64,000 bases of DNA from Nodosilinea nodulosa PCC 7104 (GCF_000309385.1 NZ_JH976537.1:5097938-5161937); one strand, 5' to 3'; counted from the first letter of the stretch, positions 7,620 to 16,972 are shown. Numbers and translations are program-made. The notes: generated by a model not told the origin, from the letters alone.

Positions 7620-9548
7620 ATGAACGTTGCCCTCCGCCCCTGGGTCGATCAGATTCCTTTCCCTGCCGTACTGCGAGATAACCCCGACCTGCTGGCGGCG
7701 ATCGCCTGTGGTCTGCTGGTGCTGTGCGGCGGGCTGATGCTGCACATCGGTGAACCGGGTCTAGGCATTGCCCTGCTCTGTGTAGCCTACGTGGTTGGTG
7801 GCTACGAAAGCGCCCGCGAGGGGGTGACCACTCTGATCGCAGAGCGAGAACTCGACGTCGACCTGCTGATGATTGTCGCTGCCCTGGGGGCCGCCGGGCT
7901 GGGGCTGTGGCGGCAGGAGTATCACCTGATTGTCGACGGGGCAATTTTGATTTTGATCTTCGCCCTCAGCGGCGGGCTCGAAAGTGTGGCCATGCAGCGC
8001 ACCGAGCGCAGCATTCAGAGCTTGATGAGCCTCACGCCCGATACCGCCCAGGTGATTCGCCGGGGCCAGTTGGAAACCATCGCAATCCAGGAGCTTCAGG
8101 TTGGCGACGAACTGCTGGTCAAGCCAGGGGAACTGATTCCCACCGACAGTCTGGTGGTCGCGGGGGCCAGCACCCTCAACGAGGCCTCGATTACGGGGGA
8201 ATCTTTGCCGGTGGAGAAAGGCCCCGGCCAGGAGGTCTATGGCGGCACGATCAACGGCAGCGGCGCGCTGACCCTGCGGGTGCACCTGCCGCCCCACAGC
8301 AGCTTGATTCAGCGGGTGATTCAGCTGGTCCAGCAGGCCCAAACCGAAGCGCCCCCCTCCCAGCGCTTTATTGAAAAATTTGAGCACGGCTACGCCCGAG
8401 CGATCGTGGTGATGGGCATTGTGATCGCCCTCCTGCCGCCGTTTCTCTGGCAGTGGAGCTGGGAAACCACGATCTACCGAGCGCTGATTTTTCTGGTGGT
8501 GGCCTCCCCCTGTGCGGTGATGGCCTCGATCATGCCGACGCTGCTTTCGGGCATTGCCCGGGGGGCGCGGTGCGGCATTTTGTTCAAAAGTGGTGCCGAT
8601 CTAGAAAATCTGGGCCAGGTCAGGGCGATCGCCTTCGACAAGACCGGCACCCTGACGACGGGCCTGCTCCAGGTCACTCGGGTGGTTCCCCAGCCGGGGG
8701 TGGCGGCCCAGCAGGTGCTGGCGGTGGCGGCGGCGCTAGAGATCTATTCAGAGCATCCAATTGGCGAGGCGATCGCCCGCGCCGCCCAGAAACAGTCCTT
8801 GGTATTGTCCCCAGCGGCGGCCATTCAGGCTCGGCCTGGCCAGGGCATTCAGGGGCAGGTAGAGGGCCAGTTTACCTGGGTCGGCCGGGTCAGCGCCGAG
8901 CCAGCCACTCAGCTCCCTGCCGCGCTAGTTCAGCCCAGTCAGGATTTGGAGGCCGAAGGCCATACGGTGGTTTGGGTGAGGCAGGCGGGACAGGTTCTGG
9001 GCCTGATTGCGCTGGCCGATACCCTCCGCCCCCAGGCGAAACCGCTGGTGCAGCGCCTGAGGCAGGCGGGTATTGCCATGGCGATGCTGACGGGCGACAA
9101 CACCCGCACCGCCCAGCGCATTGCCCAGGAGCTGGACATTGATGCCGTCTATGCCGAACTGCTGCCCGAAGACAAAATTCACATTGTGCGGCGGTTGCAG
9201 CAGCAGTACGGCGCCGTGGCCATGGTGGGGGATGGCGTCAACGATGCCCCCGCCCTGGCCCAGGCCACGGTCGGCATTGTTCTGGGCGCTACCGGCGTCG
9301 ATGCCGCCCTCGAAACCGCCGATGTGGTGCTGATGTCTGACGGTCTCGATAAGCTAGAGCAGGCGATGCGGCTAGGGCGGCGATCGCAGCGCATCGTCAA
9401 ACAAAATCTGACCTTTGCCATTGGCTTCATTGTGCTGCTGCTGCTGGCCAATTTTGCTGGCCAAATTAGCCTACCGGCCGGGGTGGTCGGCCACGAAGGC
9501 TCGACCCTGCTGGTGACCCTCAGCGGCCTGCGCCTGCTGAGGGATTGA
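7620..9548 (+). CDS. coaT: P1B-4-type heavy-metal ATPase (CoaT-like exporter)
   Basis: 642 aa. Motifs are TGES (192-195), DKTGT with the phosphorylated D340, SEHPIGEA, GDGVNDAPA, the membrane motif SPC (296-298) instead of CPC, and HEGST (625-629) near the C-terminus. SPC plus HEG(G/S)T defines the P1B-4 subgroup, which exports Co2+, and in some members Zn2+ or Fe2+, across the plasma membrane. There is no N-terminal metal-binding domain, as is usual for this group. The MerR-type operator directly upstream supports metal induction. The protein ends soon after HEGST. Symbol given by similarity; the metal is inferred. Confidence 0.85.
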   Translation: MNVALRPWVDQIPFPAVLRDNPDLLAAIACGLLVLCGGLMLHIGEPGLGIALLCVAYVVGGYESAREGVTTLIAERELDVDLLMIVAALGAAGLGLWRQEYHLIVDGAILILIFALSGGLESVAMQRTERSIQSLMSLTPDTAQVIRRGQLETIAIQELQVGDELLVKPGELIPTDSLVVAGASTLNEASITGESLPVEKGPGQEVYGGTINGSGALTLRVHLPPHSSLIQRVIQLVQQAQTEAPPSQRFIEKFEHGYARAIVVMGIVIALLPPFLWQWSWETTIYRALIFLVVASPCAVMASIMPTLLSGIARGARCGILFKSGADLENLGQVRAIAFDKTGTLTTGLLQVTRVVPQPGVAAQQVLAVAAALEIYSEHPIGEAIARAAQKQSLVLSPAAAIQARPGQGIQGQVEGQFTWVGRVSAEPATQLPAALVQPSQDLEAEGHTVVWVRQAGQVLGLIALADTLRPQAKPLVQRLRQAGIAMAMLTGDNTRTAQRIAQELDIDAVYAELLPEDKIHIVRRLQQQYGAVAMVGDGVNDAPALAQATVGIVLGATGVDAALETADVVLMSDGLDKLEQAMRLGRRSQRIVKQNLTFAIGFIVLLLLANFAGQISLPAGVVGHEGSTLLVTLSGLRLLRD

Positions 9549-9737
9549 GCCACGGTCGCCAGCGAGCCGCATTGACTCACCTCATCGGCACGGCCAGCTG
9601 AGGCTTCTGGTCCAGGCTTTTGGCCCAAAACCCTTGAACCTTCGCTAAACTTCATGGGACGGTTAAGGCCCAGCTAAGCCAGATTTCAGCTTAAACCCGT
9701 ACAATGGCCACAATCTAATTTGGTGATGAGGTGATTC

Positions 9738-10568
9738 ATGGTAAATTCCCCCAACGAGGCCTTAGAGCTCTTAAAAGCAACCAGTCGCACCTTCTACATA
9801 CCCATTAGTAACTTGCCCTCTGGCTTGCAGGAGGCGGTGGCTGCGGCCTACCTTTGCATGCGCGCCATTGACCAAATTGAAGATGCTCCTGACCTCGATG
9901 TGGCAATTAAAACCAGGCTGCTGAGAGCCATTAGCCTCAATCTACAGGCGGGGACTGAAACCTCTCTGGCCACCACCTTTGCCCAGGGCCTGGCCCCCTA
10001 CCAAGACCACCTGGAAGAAGTCACCCTCAGAATTGGCGAGTGGGCGCTGCTGGCCCCCGACTCCATTGCCCCCCGCATTTGGGATGCCACCGCCGCCATG
10101 GCCGATCGCATGGCCTACTGGGCCGAGTGCAACTGGACTATCTATACCGAAGCCGATTTAGACCGCTACACCTTCAGCGTGGCGGGGGCGGTGGGGCTAA
10201 TGCTGTCGGATCTGTGGGCCTGGTATGACGGCACCCAGACCAGCCGTAGCGAGGCCCTGGGCTTTGGCCGGGGGCTTCAGTCCGTCAACATTCTCCGCAA
10301 CCATCTGGAGGACAAAGAGCGGGGGGTCAGTTTCTTTCCCCAGGGCTGGGTGGCCGACGATATGCAGCGCTACGCCCGCCGCAACCTGGCCATGGCCGAT
10401 GCCTACACCAACGCCCTGCCCCACGGCCCCGCCCGCGACTTTTGCAGTGTGCCTTTAGCGCTGGCCCACGGCACCCTCGACGCCCTGGCCCAGGGCAAAG
10501 AAAAGCTCACCCGCCTGGATGTGATGGCCATTCTGGGCAAGCTAAAGCTGAGTGGAATGGCCAGCTAG
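9738..10568 (+). CDS. Squalene/phytoene synthase family protein
   Basis: 276 aa, all-alpha trans-isoprenyl condensing enzyme fold. The first Asp-rich motif is DQIED (45-49). The second reads NHLED (188-192), within SVNILRNHLEDKERG, where squalene synthases have a leading aspartate. Members condense two prenyl diphosphates to squalene or phytoene, or act as phosphatases when motifs diverge. A -10-like TACAAT lies at 9700-9705 and GAGGTG precedes the ATG. Its 3' end overlaps the convergent ABC exporter gene by 27 bp. The neighbouring hpnH makes a role in hopanoid supply plausible, but this is inference. Confidence 0.8.
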   Translation: MVNSPNEALELLKATSRTFYIPISNLPSGLQEAVAAAYLCMRAIDQIEDAPDLDVAIKTRLLRAISLNLQAGTETSLATTFAQGLAPYQDHLEEVTLRIGEWALLAPDSIAPRIWDATAAMADRMAYWAECNWTIYTEADLDRYTFSVAGAVGLMLSDLWAWYDGTQTSRSEALGFGRGLQSVNILRNHLEDKERGVSFFPQGWVADDMQRYARRNLAMADAYTNALPHGPARDFCSVPLALAHGTLDALAQGKEKLTRLDVMAILGKLKLSGMAS

Positions 10569-12182
10569 GGTTTTGTCGTATTCAATCTGGCCGTAGTTGA
10601 GCTTGATGACGCGATCGGCCAGATCAAAGTAGTGATCGTCGTGGCTGATCACGATCGCGGTTTTGCCCTGGGCCACCAAGTCGGGCAAAAACTGGGTATA
10701 AAACAGCTCCCGAAAGTGGGGGTCCTGGTCGGCGGCCCACTCGTCAAACAGGTAGATGGGGCGATCCTCCAGGTAGGCGGTGAGCAGCGCCAGCCGCTTG
10801 CGCTGCCCCTGGGACAGGTCGATGGTGGAAAAATGCCCCCCCTCGATGCGCACTTTGTGGTCGAGCTGGAGCTGTTTCAGGTAGGGCTGGGGGTCCTGGG
10901 CGGCAGATAGGCCCACCAGCCGCTCAAACAGGTAAAAATCGGCAAAGATAGTCGAAAAGTGCTGTTGATACCAGCGGCGATTTTGGAGCGTAACGGGCTG
11001 CCCCGCCAGGCGAATCTCCCCCCCGGTGGGCCAGTACAGCCCGGTAATTAGCTTGGCCAGGGTCGATTTGCCGCTGCCGTTGCCGCCAATTAGAAACACC
11101 AGCTGACCGGGCTTCAGGGTCAGGTCAATCGGTCCCAGGCTGAACTCCCGGTCGTCGTCGCTGCTGCGGTAGGTGTGGGTGAGGCCAATAAGTTCTAGGG
11201 TCTGCCAGTGGGTGGCGAGGGGAGGGAGGGACCTGTCAGGCTCAGCTTCGGCCTCCAGACCCAGGGTCTTGATGTTTTGCAGGGCCACGCTGGCCTGACC
11301 CAGGACGGGCAGCTTGGCCACCAGGCCTTCCATTGGCCCGAGCAGAAAGGTAAAGGTAAGGGCGTAGCCAAAGCGAGTTTGGGCATCGACACTGACCCAG
11401 CTGGGCAGCACAAACAGCACCAGACCCACCGCAAAAAAGTAGATCAGCTTGCCCCAGCTGTCGAGCACGGCAAACAGGCTCAGCCCCCGGCTGCTGTAGT
11501 GGCGAAACTGGCGGGCGGTGGTTTCCAGATCGGCGGAGAGAAAGTCCTGCTGGCGATCGCTGTGGAGCTTGAGTTCTTTAATCCCCTGCACCAGGGTGCG
11601 AAAGTGCTGAAACAGCCGATCCTGGCGATCGCGGGCGACAGCCAAAAACCGCCGCCCCGCTCTCAGCAGCAGCCCGCAGCTGAGGCTGGCCACCAAGGCG
11701 AGGGCCAGCACTAGCCCCAGCACCTGCCACGACAGCCAGGAGATATAGACCATGCAGCCCGCCACCACGGCCAGATTTACGCACAGCAGCGGCAGCGTAG
11801 AAACCGCCGCCGAAATTGTCTGAATATCCTCCGTCAGCACCGCCAGCAGCCGGGGCAGGCCCACCTGCTCCAGCCGGCTCAGCTCGGTGGCCAAGATCTG
11901 GCGGCTGAGGCGCAGCTGCAGGGCAAACACCGCCCGCTGGGAAAACTGCACCAGCACCACCCGCGAGATGATGCCCGTAACCAGCGCCACGGCCACCAGC
12001 AGGCCAAAGGCCCAGGCCAGGCCAGCCATTGAACCAGCCGGGCCAGAGCCAGCATCGGTGGCCAGGGTGAGACTGATCAGGGCGATTAGCCCGGCGCTAC
12101 AGCCCCCGCTCACAAAGCCCGTGACCAGCGCCACGGCCACCGACTGCCAGGAGGATCGCAGTAAAAACGCCAGCAGATCCAT
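10542..12182 (-). CDS. PvdE/SyrD/YojI-type ABC exporter (fused TMD-NBD)
   Basis: 546 aa from the ATG at 12182; the longer frame adds a shadow of hpnH. Six membrane helices occupy about 1-290. The NBD has Walker A GGNGSGKST (366-374), signature LSQGQ (456-460) and Walker B YLFDEWAADQDP (477-488). The DEWAADQDP form is characteristic of the 'cyclic peptide export' subfamily (PvdE, SyrD, YojI). The start is 2 nt after the hpnH stop, so the two are translationally coupled. No peptide or NRPS gene is nearby; a lipid or hopanoid cargo is an inference from context. Confidence 0.88.
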   Translation of the reverse strand: MDLLAFLLRSSWQSVAVALVTGFVSGGCSAGLIALISLTLATDAGSGPAGSMAGLAWAFGLLVAVALVTGIISRVVLVQFSQRAVFALQLRLSRQILATELSRLEQVGLPRLLAVLTEDIQTISAAVSTLPLLCVNLAVVAGCMVYISWLSWQVLGLVLALALVASLSCGLLLRAGRRFLAVARDRQDRLFQHFRTLVQGIKELKLHSDRQQDFLSADLETTARQFRHYSSRGLSLFAVLDSWGKLIYFFAVGLVLFVLPSWVSVDAQTRFGYALTFTFLLGPMEGLVAKLPVLGQASVALQNIKTLGLEAEAEPDRSLPPLATHWQTLELIGLTHTYRSSDDDREFSLGPIDLTLKPGQLVFLIGGNGSGKSTLAKLITGLYWPTGGEIRLAGQPVTLQNRRWYQQHFSTIFADFYLFERLVGLSAAQDPQPYLKQLQLDHKVRIEGGHFSTIDLSQGQRKRLALLTAYLEDRPIYLFDEWAADQDPHFRELFYTQFLPDLVAQGKTAIVISHDDHYFDLADRVIKLNYGQIEYDKTLAGHSTQL

Positions 12183-12184
12183 AC

Positions 12185-13207
12185 CTACCGGGCCGCACCA
12201 AAGACCGCCCCCAGCGATCGGGTAATGTTCTGCGGCTGCATCGCATCCATGGCGGCGGTGGGCTCGTAGCCGCAGTGCACCATGCAGTCGGCACATTTCG
12301 GGTTACCGCTCTTGCGCCCGTAGCGGTCCCAATCGGTGTTGTCGAGCAGCTCCTGGAAGGTCTCGTAGTAGCCCTCATTCAGCAGGTAGCAGGGTTTTTG
12401 CCAGCCCAGCACGCTGTAGCTGGGGCTGCCCCAGGGGGTGCATTCGTAGTCTTTCTCGCCGGTCAGAAAGTCGAGGAACAGGGGGTTGTGGTTAAAGGAC
12501 CAGGCCTTTTGCCCGGCCCGAAAGGGAGCGAGGATCTCGCGAAACAGCGATCGGGTCTGCTCCTGGCGCAAAAAATGGTCCTGGTCGGGAGCCCACTCGT
12601 AGCTGTAGCCCGGCGACACCATCATGCCGTCGATGCCCAGCTCCGTGAGCAGATCGAAGAGGGTTTGAATATCTTTGGGGTCGGTGCCGTCAAAAATGGT
12701 GGTGTTGGTGGTGACCCGAAAGCCCTTGGCCTTGGCTGCCTTAATGGCGGTGATGGCCTTCTCGAACACCCCGTCGCGATCGACGCACTTGTCATGCAAC
12801 GCCTGGGGGCCATCCAGGTGCACGCTAAAGCTCAGGTAGGGGGAGGGCTTGAATTTATCCAGACTCTTTTCGAGCAGAATGCCGTTGGTGCAGAGGTAAA
12901 CAAACTTTTTGCGGGCCACCAGACCCTCGACAATGGCGTCAATCTGCGGATGCAGCAGCGGCTCTCCCCCCGGAATCGACACCACGGGGGCACCGCACTC
13001 TTCCACGGCCCGGAAGCAGTCTTCTGGGGAGAGATTTTGCTTGAGAATCTCTGTCGGGTGCTGAATCTTACCGCAGCCAGTGCAGGCCAGGTTGCACCGA
13101 AACAAAGGCTCTAGCATCAGCACGAGGGGAAATTTTTTGCGCCCCCGCAGCCGCTGGGTCACCAGGTACTGACCTACAGATAAAGCCTGCTGAAGATGGA
13201 TCGCCAT
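12185..13207 (-). CDS. hpnH: Adenosyl-hopene transferase HpnH (radical SAM)
   Basis: 340 aa. The radical-SAM cluster motif CNLACTGC (C38, C42, C45) follows the conserved [15 protein letters not shown] context. [15 protein letters not shown] and the C-terminal [14 protein letters not shown] match HpnH. HpnH adds a 5'-deoxyadenosyl radical to hopene, giving adenosylhopane, the first step of extended (C35) hopanoid side-chain synthesis. It is the first gene of a two-gene minus-strand unit with the ABC exporter, separated by 2 nt. The 700 bp upstream hold no gene. Confidence 0.93.
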   Translation of the reverse strand: MAIHLQQALSVGQYLVTQRLRGRKKFPLVLMLEPLFRCNLACTGCGKIQHPTEILKQNLSPEDCFRAVEECGAPVVSIPGGEPLLHPQIDAIVEGLVARKKFVYLCTNGILLEKSLDKFKPSPYLSFSVHLDGPQALHDKCVDRDGVFEKAITAIKAAKAKGFRVTTNTTIFDGTDPKDIQTLFDLLTELGIDGMMVSPGYSYEWAPDQDHFLRQEQTRSLFREILAPFRAGQKAWSFNHNPLFLDFLTGEKDYECTPWGSPSYSVLGWQKPCYLLNEGYYETFQELLDNTDWDRYGRKSGNPKCADCMVHCGYEPTAAMDAMQPQNITRSLGAVFGAAR

Positions 13208-13909
13208 GAATTGCCTGACTCCTCACATTGTTTAAGTTATATTGCTTGCTGGCCAGATAGCTTAGACGATAACAGATTGCCTCGGCTCTCGGATGAGTAA
13301 CAGGTTAGCAAGGCACATCGCTGCGGCAATTCAGCAATGCAGCACAGCTCTATGCCAAGACGGTTTACGGCATCACAACAGCCCCATCCATTGATGACAG
13401 CCTCTAGAACCTGATTGAGCATGAGCACATCTCCAGCGACGTATAGGGAGCACATGTCCCTCGCCTGGAGACAGCTGCCTGGGCAGGGGCAGCCCTAGCC
13501 TAGGGGCTGCCGCTGAAGCGAGGCTTGAGGCAAACCTCCTAACCTCACCGGGGCAATGGTCGCAATTGGCATTGGGAGAATTGTCCTAGGACTGGGCCTC
13601 AGCAATAGGATATTCGTCGCTAGCCACCGCCTGGGGCCGTGGGTAAAGTTGAGGCTAGGCTCAGCTGACTGGCCGGGCAAACCCCTGTAGTGCTGCGGCG
13701 ATCGCCCAGTGAAATCAGACATCCGGCGATCGCGCCCGCGTCCCTGCGGCAGCTCCAATATGGCAAATAGATTGTCAAATAGATTTCGCTGGGCATGGTG
13801 GTATGGCCAAGCCAGCCCAACCACTTTTCAGACTCGACCTCAAGGGGTGGTTTGAACAGGGCGCATAGGAGTCAGGCTTTTCAAATCACCGCTATAGAGA
13901 GAGAACGAC
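13208..13909. other. Gene-free region between hpnH and a secreted-protein gene
   Basis: About 700 bp between divergent genes. Short frames here show no protein-like composition. One stem-loop is visible: GGCAGCCCTA at 13488-13497 pairs with TAGGGGCTGCC at 13501-13511 with one bulge. Two HIP1-like sites lie near 13700-13730. I see no tRNA or known RNA motif. Confidence 0.5.
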
Positions 13910-14632
13910 ATGAAGGTCAGCACCCATCCCATCATTCTGGGCAGTGCGCTTGGGGTCATCTCAGCGTTAATGTCTCCAGGTCTAGTCACCTATGCCCAGT
14001 CCGCCGATATTGATGATTTCTGTGCCAGGTATGCCGAAAACTCCAGGTGCGAGAACCAAGAACCCAGCAGCCCTCCCGCAGGCGAGACTGTAGCTCTGCC
14101 GGAACAGGTCATTCAGGTTAGGCTCGACACCAGCGGCCCTGACGATGAATTTATTTGGATTGCAATTCGCAGGAATGCCGTCAATTTGACCACTGAGCTA
14201 ACGGCCTACCACGCTCAGAAAATTGATAGCTCCTTAAATCAGATTCTCGGTGGGGCCATAGGAGCCGTCGCCGTTCCCATCCCAGGTAGCCTATTTGATA
14301 TCCACAGTTTTCAGGATCAGCAGACTGAATATCTGGCTTTTACCTCAGATACCTGCCAGAGCCAACTGCCCATAGCCAATGGCCAGGGTTTTAGAGACGC
14401 TGACTGTGCGATTAGCGGCAATGGCCATATTAACCTCCCCGAGGAGGCCGATATCCGCGCTGGGTTCTTTACCCTTGGCTATACCGAAAACAACCTGGTA
14501 AAGGCGGTTATCTTTAGGCTTGACGACCAGAATGCCGTATTTGTCGGAGACGCAGATCTTGCGGCGCTCTGCCAGAGCTTTCCCCTCAACTCCCGCTGCC
14601 GGTACTGGCCCCTCTCATCCTCCAGCCGCTAG
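13910..14632 (+). CDS. Secreted protein of unknown function with two FC/LC-N5-NSRC-type motifs
   Basis: 240 aa with a signal peptide (about 1-31, ending near LVTYAQSA). The mature protein starts with DFCARYAENSRC and ends with ALCQSFPLNSRC: the same pattern, Cys, seven residues, then NSRC with two conserved Cys, appears at both termini. The middle is a beta-rich domain with CQSQ and DADC cysteines. I do not recognise the family. Similar C-x-x-[FY]-P-x-NSRC segments occur in other exported cyanobacterial proteins, to my recollection. It is convergent with cbiT, 32 nt apart. Confidence 0.65.
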   Translation: MKVSTHPIILGSALGVISALMSPGLVTYAQSADIDDFCARYAENSRCENQEPSSPPAGETVALPEQVIQVRLDTSGPDDEFIWIAIRRNAVNLTTELTAYHAQKIDSSLNQILGGAIGAVAVPIPGSLFDIHSFQDQQTEYLAFTSDTCQSQLPIANGQGFRDADCAISGNGHINLPEEADIRAGFFTLGYTENNLVKAVIFRLDDQNAVFVGDADLAALCQSFPLNSRCRYWPLSSSSR

Positions 14633-14664
14633 TGCCCAATGGTGCGCCCGGTTGCCCAGGGGTG

Positions 14665-15264
14665 CTACTCGTACTTTTCACCGCTGAGAATGAAAATGGG
14701 GTCTACCGCCGTAAACACCTGGTAGTTGCCTTTAGTTTCCAGGCGGTTGACGGCGGGCTGGGCCGCTTCAATGTTGCGCACCCGCAGCTGGGCAAAGGTT
14801 TCCGACACGGCGTAGAGGGTTTCGAGGTTGCCTGCGGTCACCACCACCCGACCCAGGGAGGGCAGGTAATCCCAGGCGGCCAGCAGAATATCTTTGAGGT
14901 TGCGGCCGCCTTCGACAAAAATGCAGTCGGGGTGGTGGGGCAGTTCGCTCAGACAGTTGGGGGCGCTGCCCTGGATTACCTGCACGTTGGTGAGGCCAAA
15001 GCGATCGCAGTTGCGCCGAATCAACTCGGCTACGTCGCCATCGCGCTCCACCGCCACCACCCTGCCCTGGGGAATCATCAGCGCCGCCTCGATCGCCAGG
15101 GTACCGGTGCCCGCACCAATATCCCAGAGCACGTCTTTGGGCTTGAGCCGCAGGTAGCCCAGCAGCAGCAGCCGCACCTCCCGGCTGCTGAGGGGAATTC
15201 CGGGCAGCTGCTCAAACAGATGGTCTGGAATGCCGGGGGTGGCGTAGGGCCAGAGTTTCGCCAT
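14665..15264 (-). CDS. cbiT: Precorrin-6B C15-methyltransferase/decarboxylase CbiT
   Basis: 199 aa from the ATG at 15264 (MAKLWPYATPG). It is a class I SAM methyltransferase with the glycine-rich DIGAGTGTLAIE (48-59) and acidic VVAVERD. N-terminal GIPDHLFEQLPGIPLSSREVR is typical of CbiT, which methylates C-15 and decarboxylates the C-12 acetate in corrin synthesis. Cyanobacteria often carry it apart from CbiE. Together with cobD at the start of the window it belongs to cobalamin (or pseudocobalamin) synthesis. Confidence 0.87.
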   Translation of the reverse strand: MAKLWPYATPGIPDHLFEQLPGIPLSSREVRLLLLGYLRLKPKDVLWDIGAGTGTLAIEAALMIPQGRVVAVERDGDVAELIRRNCDRFGLTNVQVIQGSAPNCLSELPHHPDCIFVEGGRNLKDILLAAWDYLPSLGRVVVTAGNLETLYAVSETFAQLRVRNIEAAQPAVNRLETKGNYQVFTAVDPIFILSGEKYE

Positions 15265-15479
15265 AGAATTGCCGGGAATAGCACTGGCTCTATTATGGCG
15301 GGGGAGGAAGGGGGCGATCGCCGATGGGCAATCCCCACCCTGGCGCACCCGTGGAGATAGACGTTAGGCACAATACCCTTCACCGGCTAAGTTATTCGGT
15401 AAGGAGCTGGGGAATGCCTCGAGCCACCCACCGTGAATAGTAGGATGCAGTTACCCTAGGGCTATACCGTTGAACTGCT

Positions 15480-15908
15480 ATGCAAGCCTTTTACCACCAC
15501 GAGTTTGTTGTTCCGCCTGAGGTCGTCGATCGCAACGGCCACGTCAACAACGTCGCCTACGTCCAGTGGATGCAGGATGTCGCCGTGGCCCACGCCACCA
15601 GCGTCGGCTGCACCGCCGAGACCCAGACCCTAGGGGCCACCTGGGTCGCCCGATCGCACCAAATCACCTACCTGCGCCCGGCCTTTGGGGGCGATCGCCT
15701 GCGCCTCACCACCTGGATTACCAGCCTGCGCAAAGCCCGCAGCACCCGCCAGTACAAGTTTCTGCGGCTCAGCGACGACACCGTGCTGGCAACTGGTGCC
15801 ACCGACTGGGTGTTTGTCGACGCCGTGACCCATCGCCCCCGCACCATTCCCGCCTCGGTGTCCAGTTGTTTTGAACTGGTGGCAGACCCAGAGAATACAT
15901 CTACCTAG
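15480..15908 (+). CDS. Hotdog-fold acyl-CoA thioesterase (YbgC/FadM-like)
   Basis: 142 aa. The signature DRNGHVNNVAYVQWMQD places it in the 4-hydroxybenzoyl-CoA thioesterase-like hotdog family, with the catalytic aspartate position occupied by D/N in this motif. Such enzymes hydrolyse acyl- or aryl-CoA. In cyanobacteria a relative acts on DHNA-CoA in phylloquinone synthesis, so that role is possible but not shown. The gene is followed by a strong bidirectional terminator. Confidence 0.8.
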   Translation: MQAFYHHEFVVPPEVVDRNGHVNNVAYVQWMQDVAVAHATSVGCTAETQTLGATWVARSHQITYLRPAFGGDRLRLTTWITSLRKARSTRQYKFLRLSDDTVLATGATDWVFVDAVTHRPRTIPASVSSCFELVADPENTST

Positions 15909-15966
15909 AAGGCAACAGAGCTTGCCCAGGCAAATCGGGAGAACCCAGTAGGTATGTCTCCGATCA

Positions 15967-15998
15967 AAAATGGCTCCCTATTGTCAGGGAGCCATTTT
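15967..15998. terminator. Bidirectional intrinsic terminator
   Basis: AAAATGGCTCCCT (15967-15979) and AGGGAGCCATTTT (15986-15998) form a 13-bp perfect stem with a 6-nt loop, with A and T tracts at the two ends. It lies between the convergent thioesterase and DUF1517 genes and can serve both. Confidence 0.85.
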
Positions 15999-16024
15999 CG
16001 ATCCGAGCGTTTTAGGCAAAGCGC

Positions 16025-16972
16025 TTAGATCAGCTTCAGTTCAGGGTATTGGGCCACTAGCTCATCAGCGCTGAGGGTTTCTCCCGACTGCTGCGGCGTC
16101 CACAGCACCTCTACCGCCAGCAGGTTTTCGCTGGAGACCGCGCCAATCTGGCTCAGGGCCTGACGCAGGTCCGCCGAGGAGTAGACAGTGGGCAGGTCGA
16201 GCTTGCCCTGGGTCGCCACCACCACCGTGGCTAAAATGTACTCGCCAGGAGCCTGATCCCCATCCCCCGGCAGCATCGCCTGGGGTTCGGCCTGGGTGAG
16301 CTGGTTATTGACGTTAGACAGGGTTTCGGCGCTAAACCGGCTGCGGGCCGAAAGGGTGTAGCGGTTAAACTCCTGCTCGGCGCTGAGCAGCCGAGTCTGC
16401 TTATCTTCGCTGGCGGCATAGGCCCAGTAGTCGGGGTGGCGCAGCAGGGCCAGGGTGGTTTCTTGCAGCAGCTTGGCCAGCCCCTCGGAGGTGCCGGTGT
16501 CGGCGGTGGTGGCCAAACGGTTGAGGTCGTCCTGCAGGGCGCGGGCATCGGCCAGCAGACCGACCTGGAGCTTGGCGACTGCCACCGGAGGGTTGCTGCC
16601 CGCAGGAGCGACGTATCCATTGTCATCACCGGCCATCGCGCCCCTAAAGCCGCGCACCACCACATTGGCAATGGCAATAAAGATCAGCAGGGTAAACAAT
16701 CCGCCAAAACCGCCCCCAATACCAATAAAGGGGAACAGAAACGGAAAGCCAAAGCCACCGCCGGGATAGTAGCCACCGCCGCCGCCCGGTGCATAGGTGC
16801 GGGGGGTTGGACTCATGCGGGGAGCCGGAGCCCGAAAGCTACCGCCGCCCATGCGTCCACCCGCTGCGGCCCAGGCCCCATCGGCGGTGCCAAACACCAA
16901 AACCACGGCCAAAATCACCGCCATCAGGGGCTTGAGAAACGGCTTAAGGCGTTGAAAGAGTTGCTTAACCAT
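16025..16972 (-). CDS. DUF1517 membrane protein
   Basis: 315 aa. A signal-like N-terminal helix (about 15-36) is followed by a Gly/Pro-rich low-complexity stretch with AGGRMGGGSFR, a second hydrophobic segment (about 80-105) and a conserved soluble domain beginning VAKLQVGLLADARALQDDL. The pattern matches DUF1517, found in cyanobacteria and plastids and thought to be thylakoid-associated. Function is unknown. It faces the thioesterase gene across a shared terminator. Confidence 0.85.
   Translation of the reverse strand: MVKQLFQRLKPFLKPLMAVILAVVLVFGTADGAWAAAGGRMGGGSFRAPAPRMSPTPRTYAPGGGGGYYPGGGFGFPFLFPFIGIGGGFGGLFTLLIFIAIANVVVRGFRGAMAGDDNGYVAPAGSNPPVAVAKLQVGLLADARALQDDLNRLATTADTGTSEGLAKLLQETTLALLRHPDYWAYAASEDKQTRLLSAEQEFNRYTLSARSRFSAETLSNVNNQLTQAEPQAMLPGDGDQAPGEYILATVVVATQGKLDLPTVYSSADLRQALSQIGAVSSENLLAVEVLWTPQQSGETLSADELVAQYPELKLI

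Noticed and set aside
8621..8640. Palindromic GCGATCGC sites as regulatory operators
   Set aside because: HIP1 octamers are scattered through genes and spacers alike in cyanobacteria and are not specific operators.
10542..12182. The ABC exporter as part of a siderophore or cyclic peptide cluster
   Set aside because: No NRPS, TonB or siderophore gene is present within the window.
12183..12296. 38-residue N-terminal extension of the ABC exporter
   Set aside because: It overlaps hpnH in another frame and is not membrane-like; the ATG at 12182 matches the family start.
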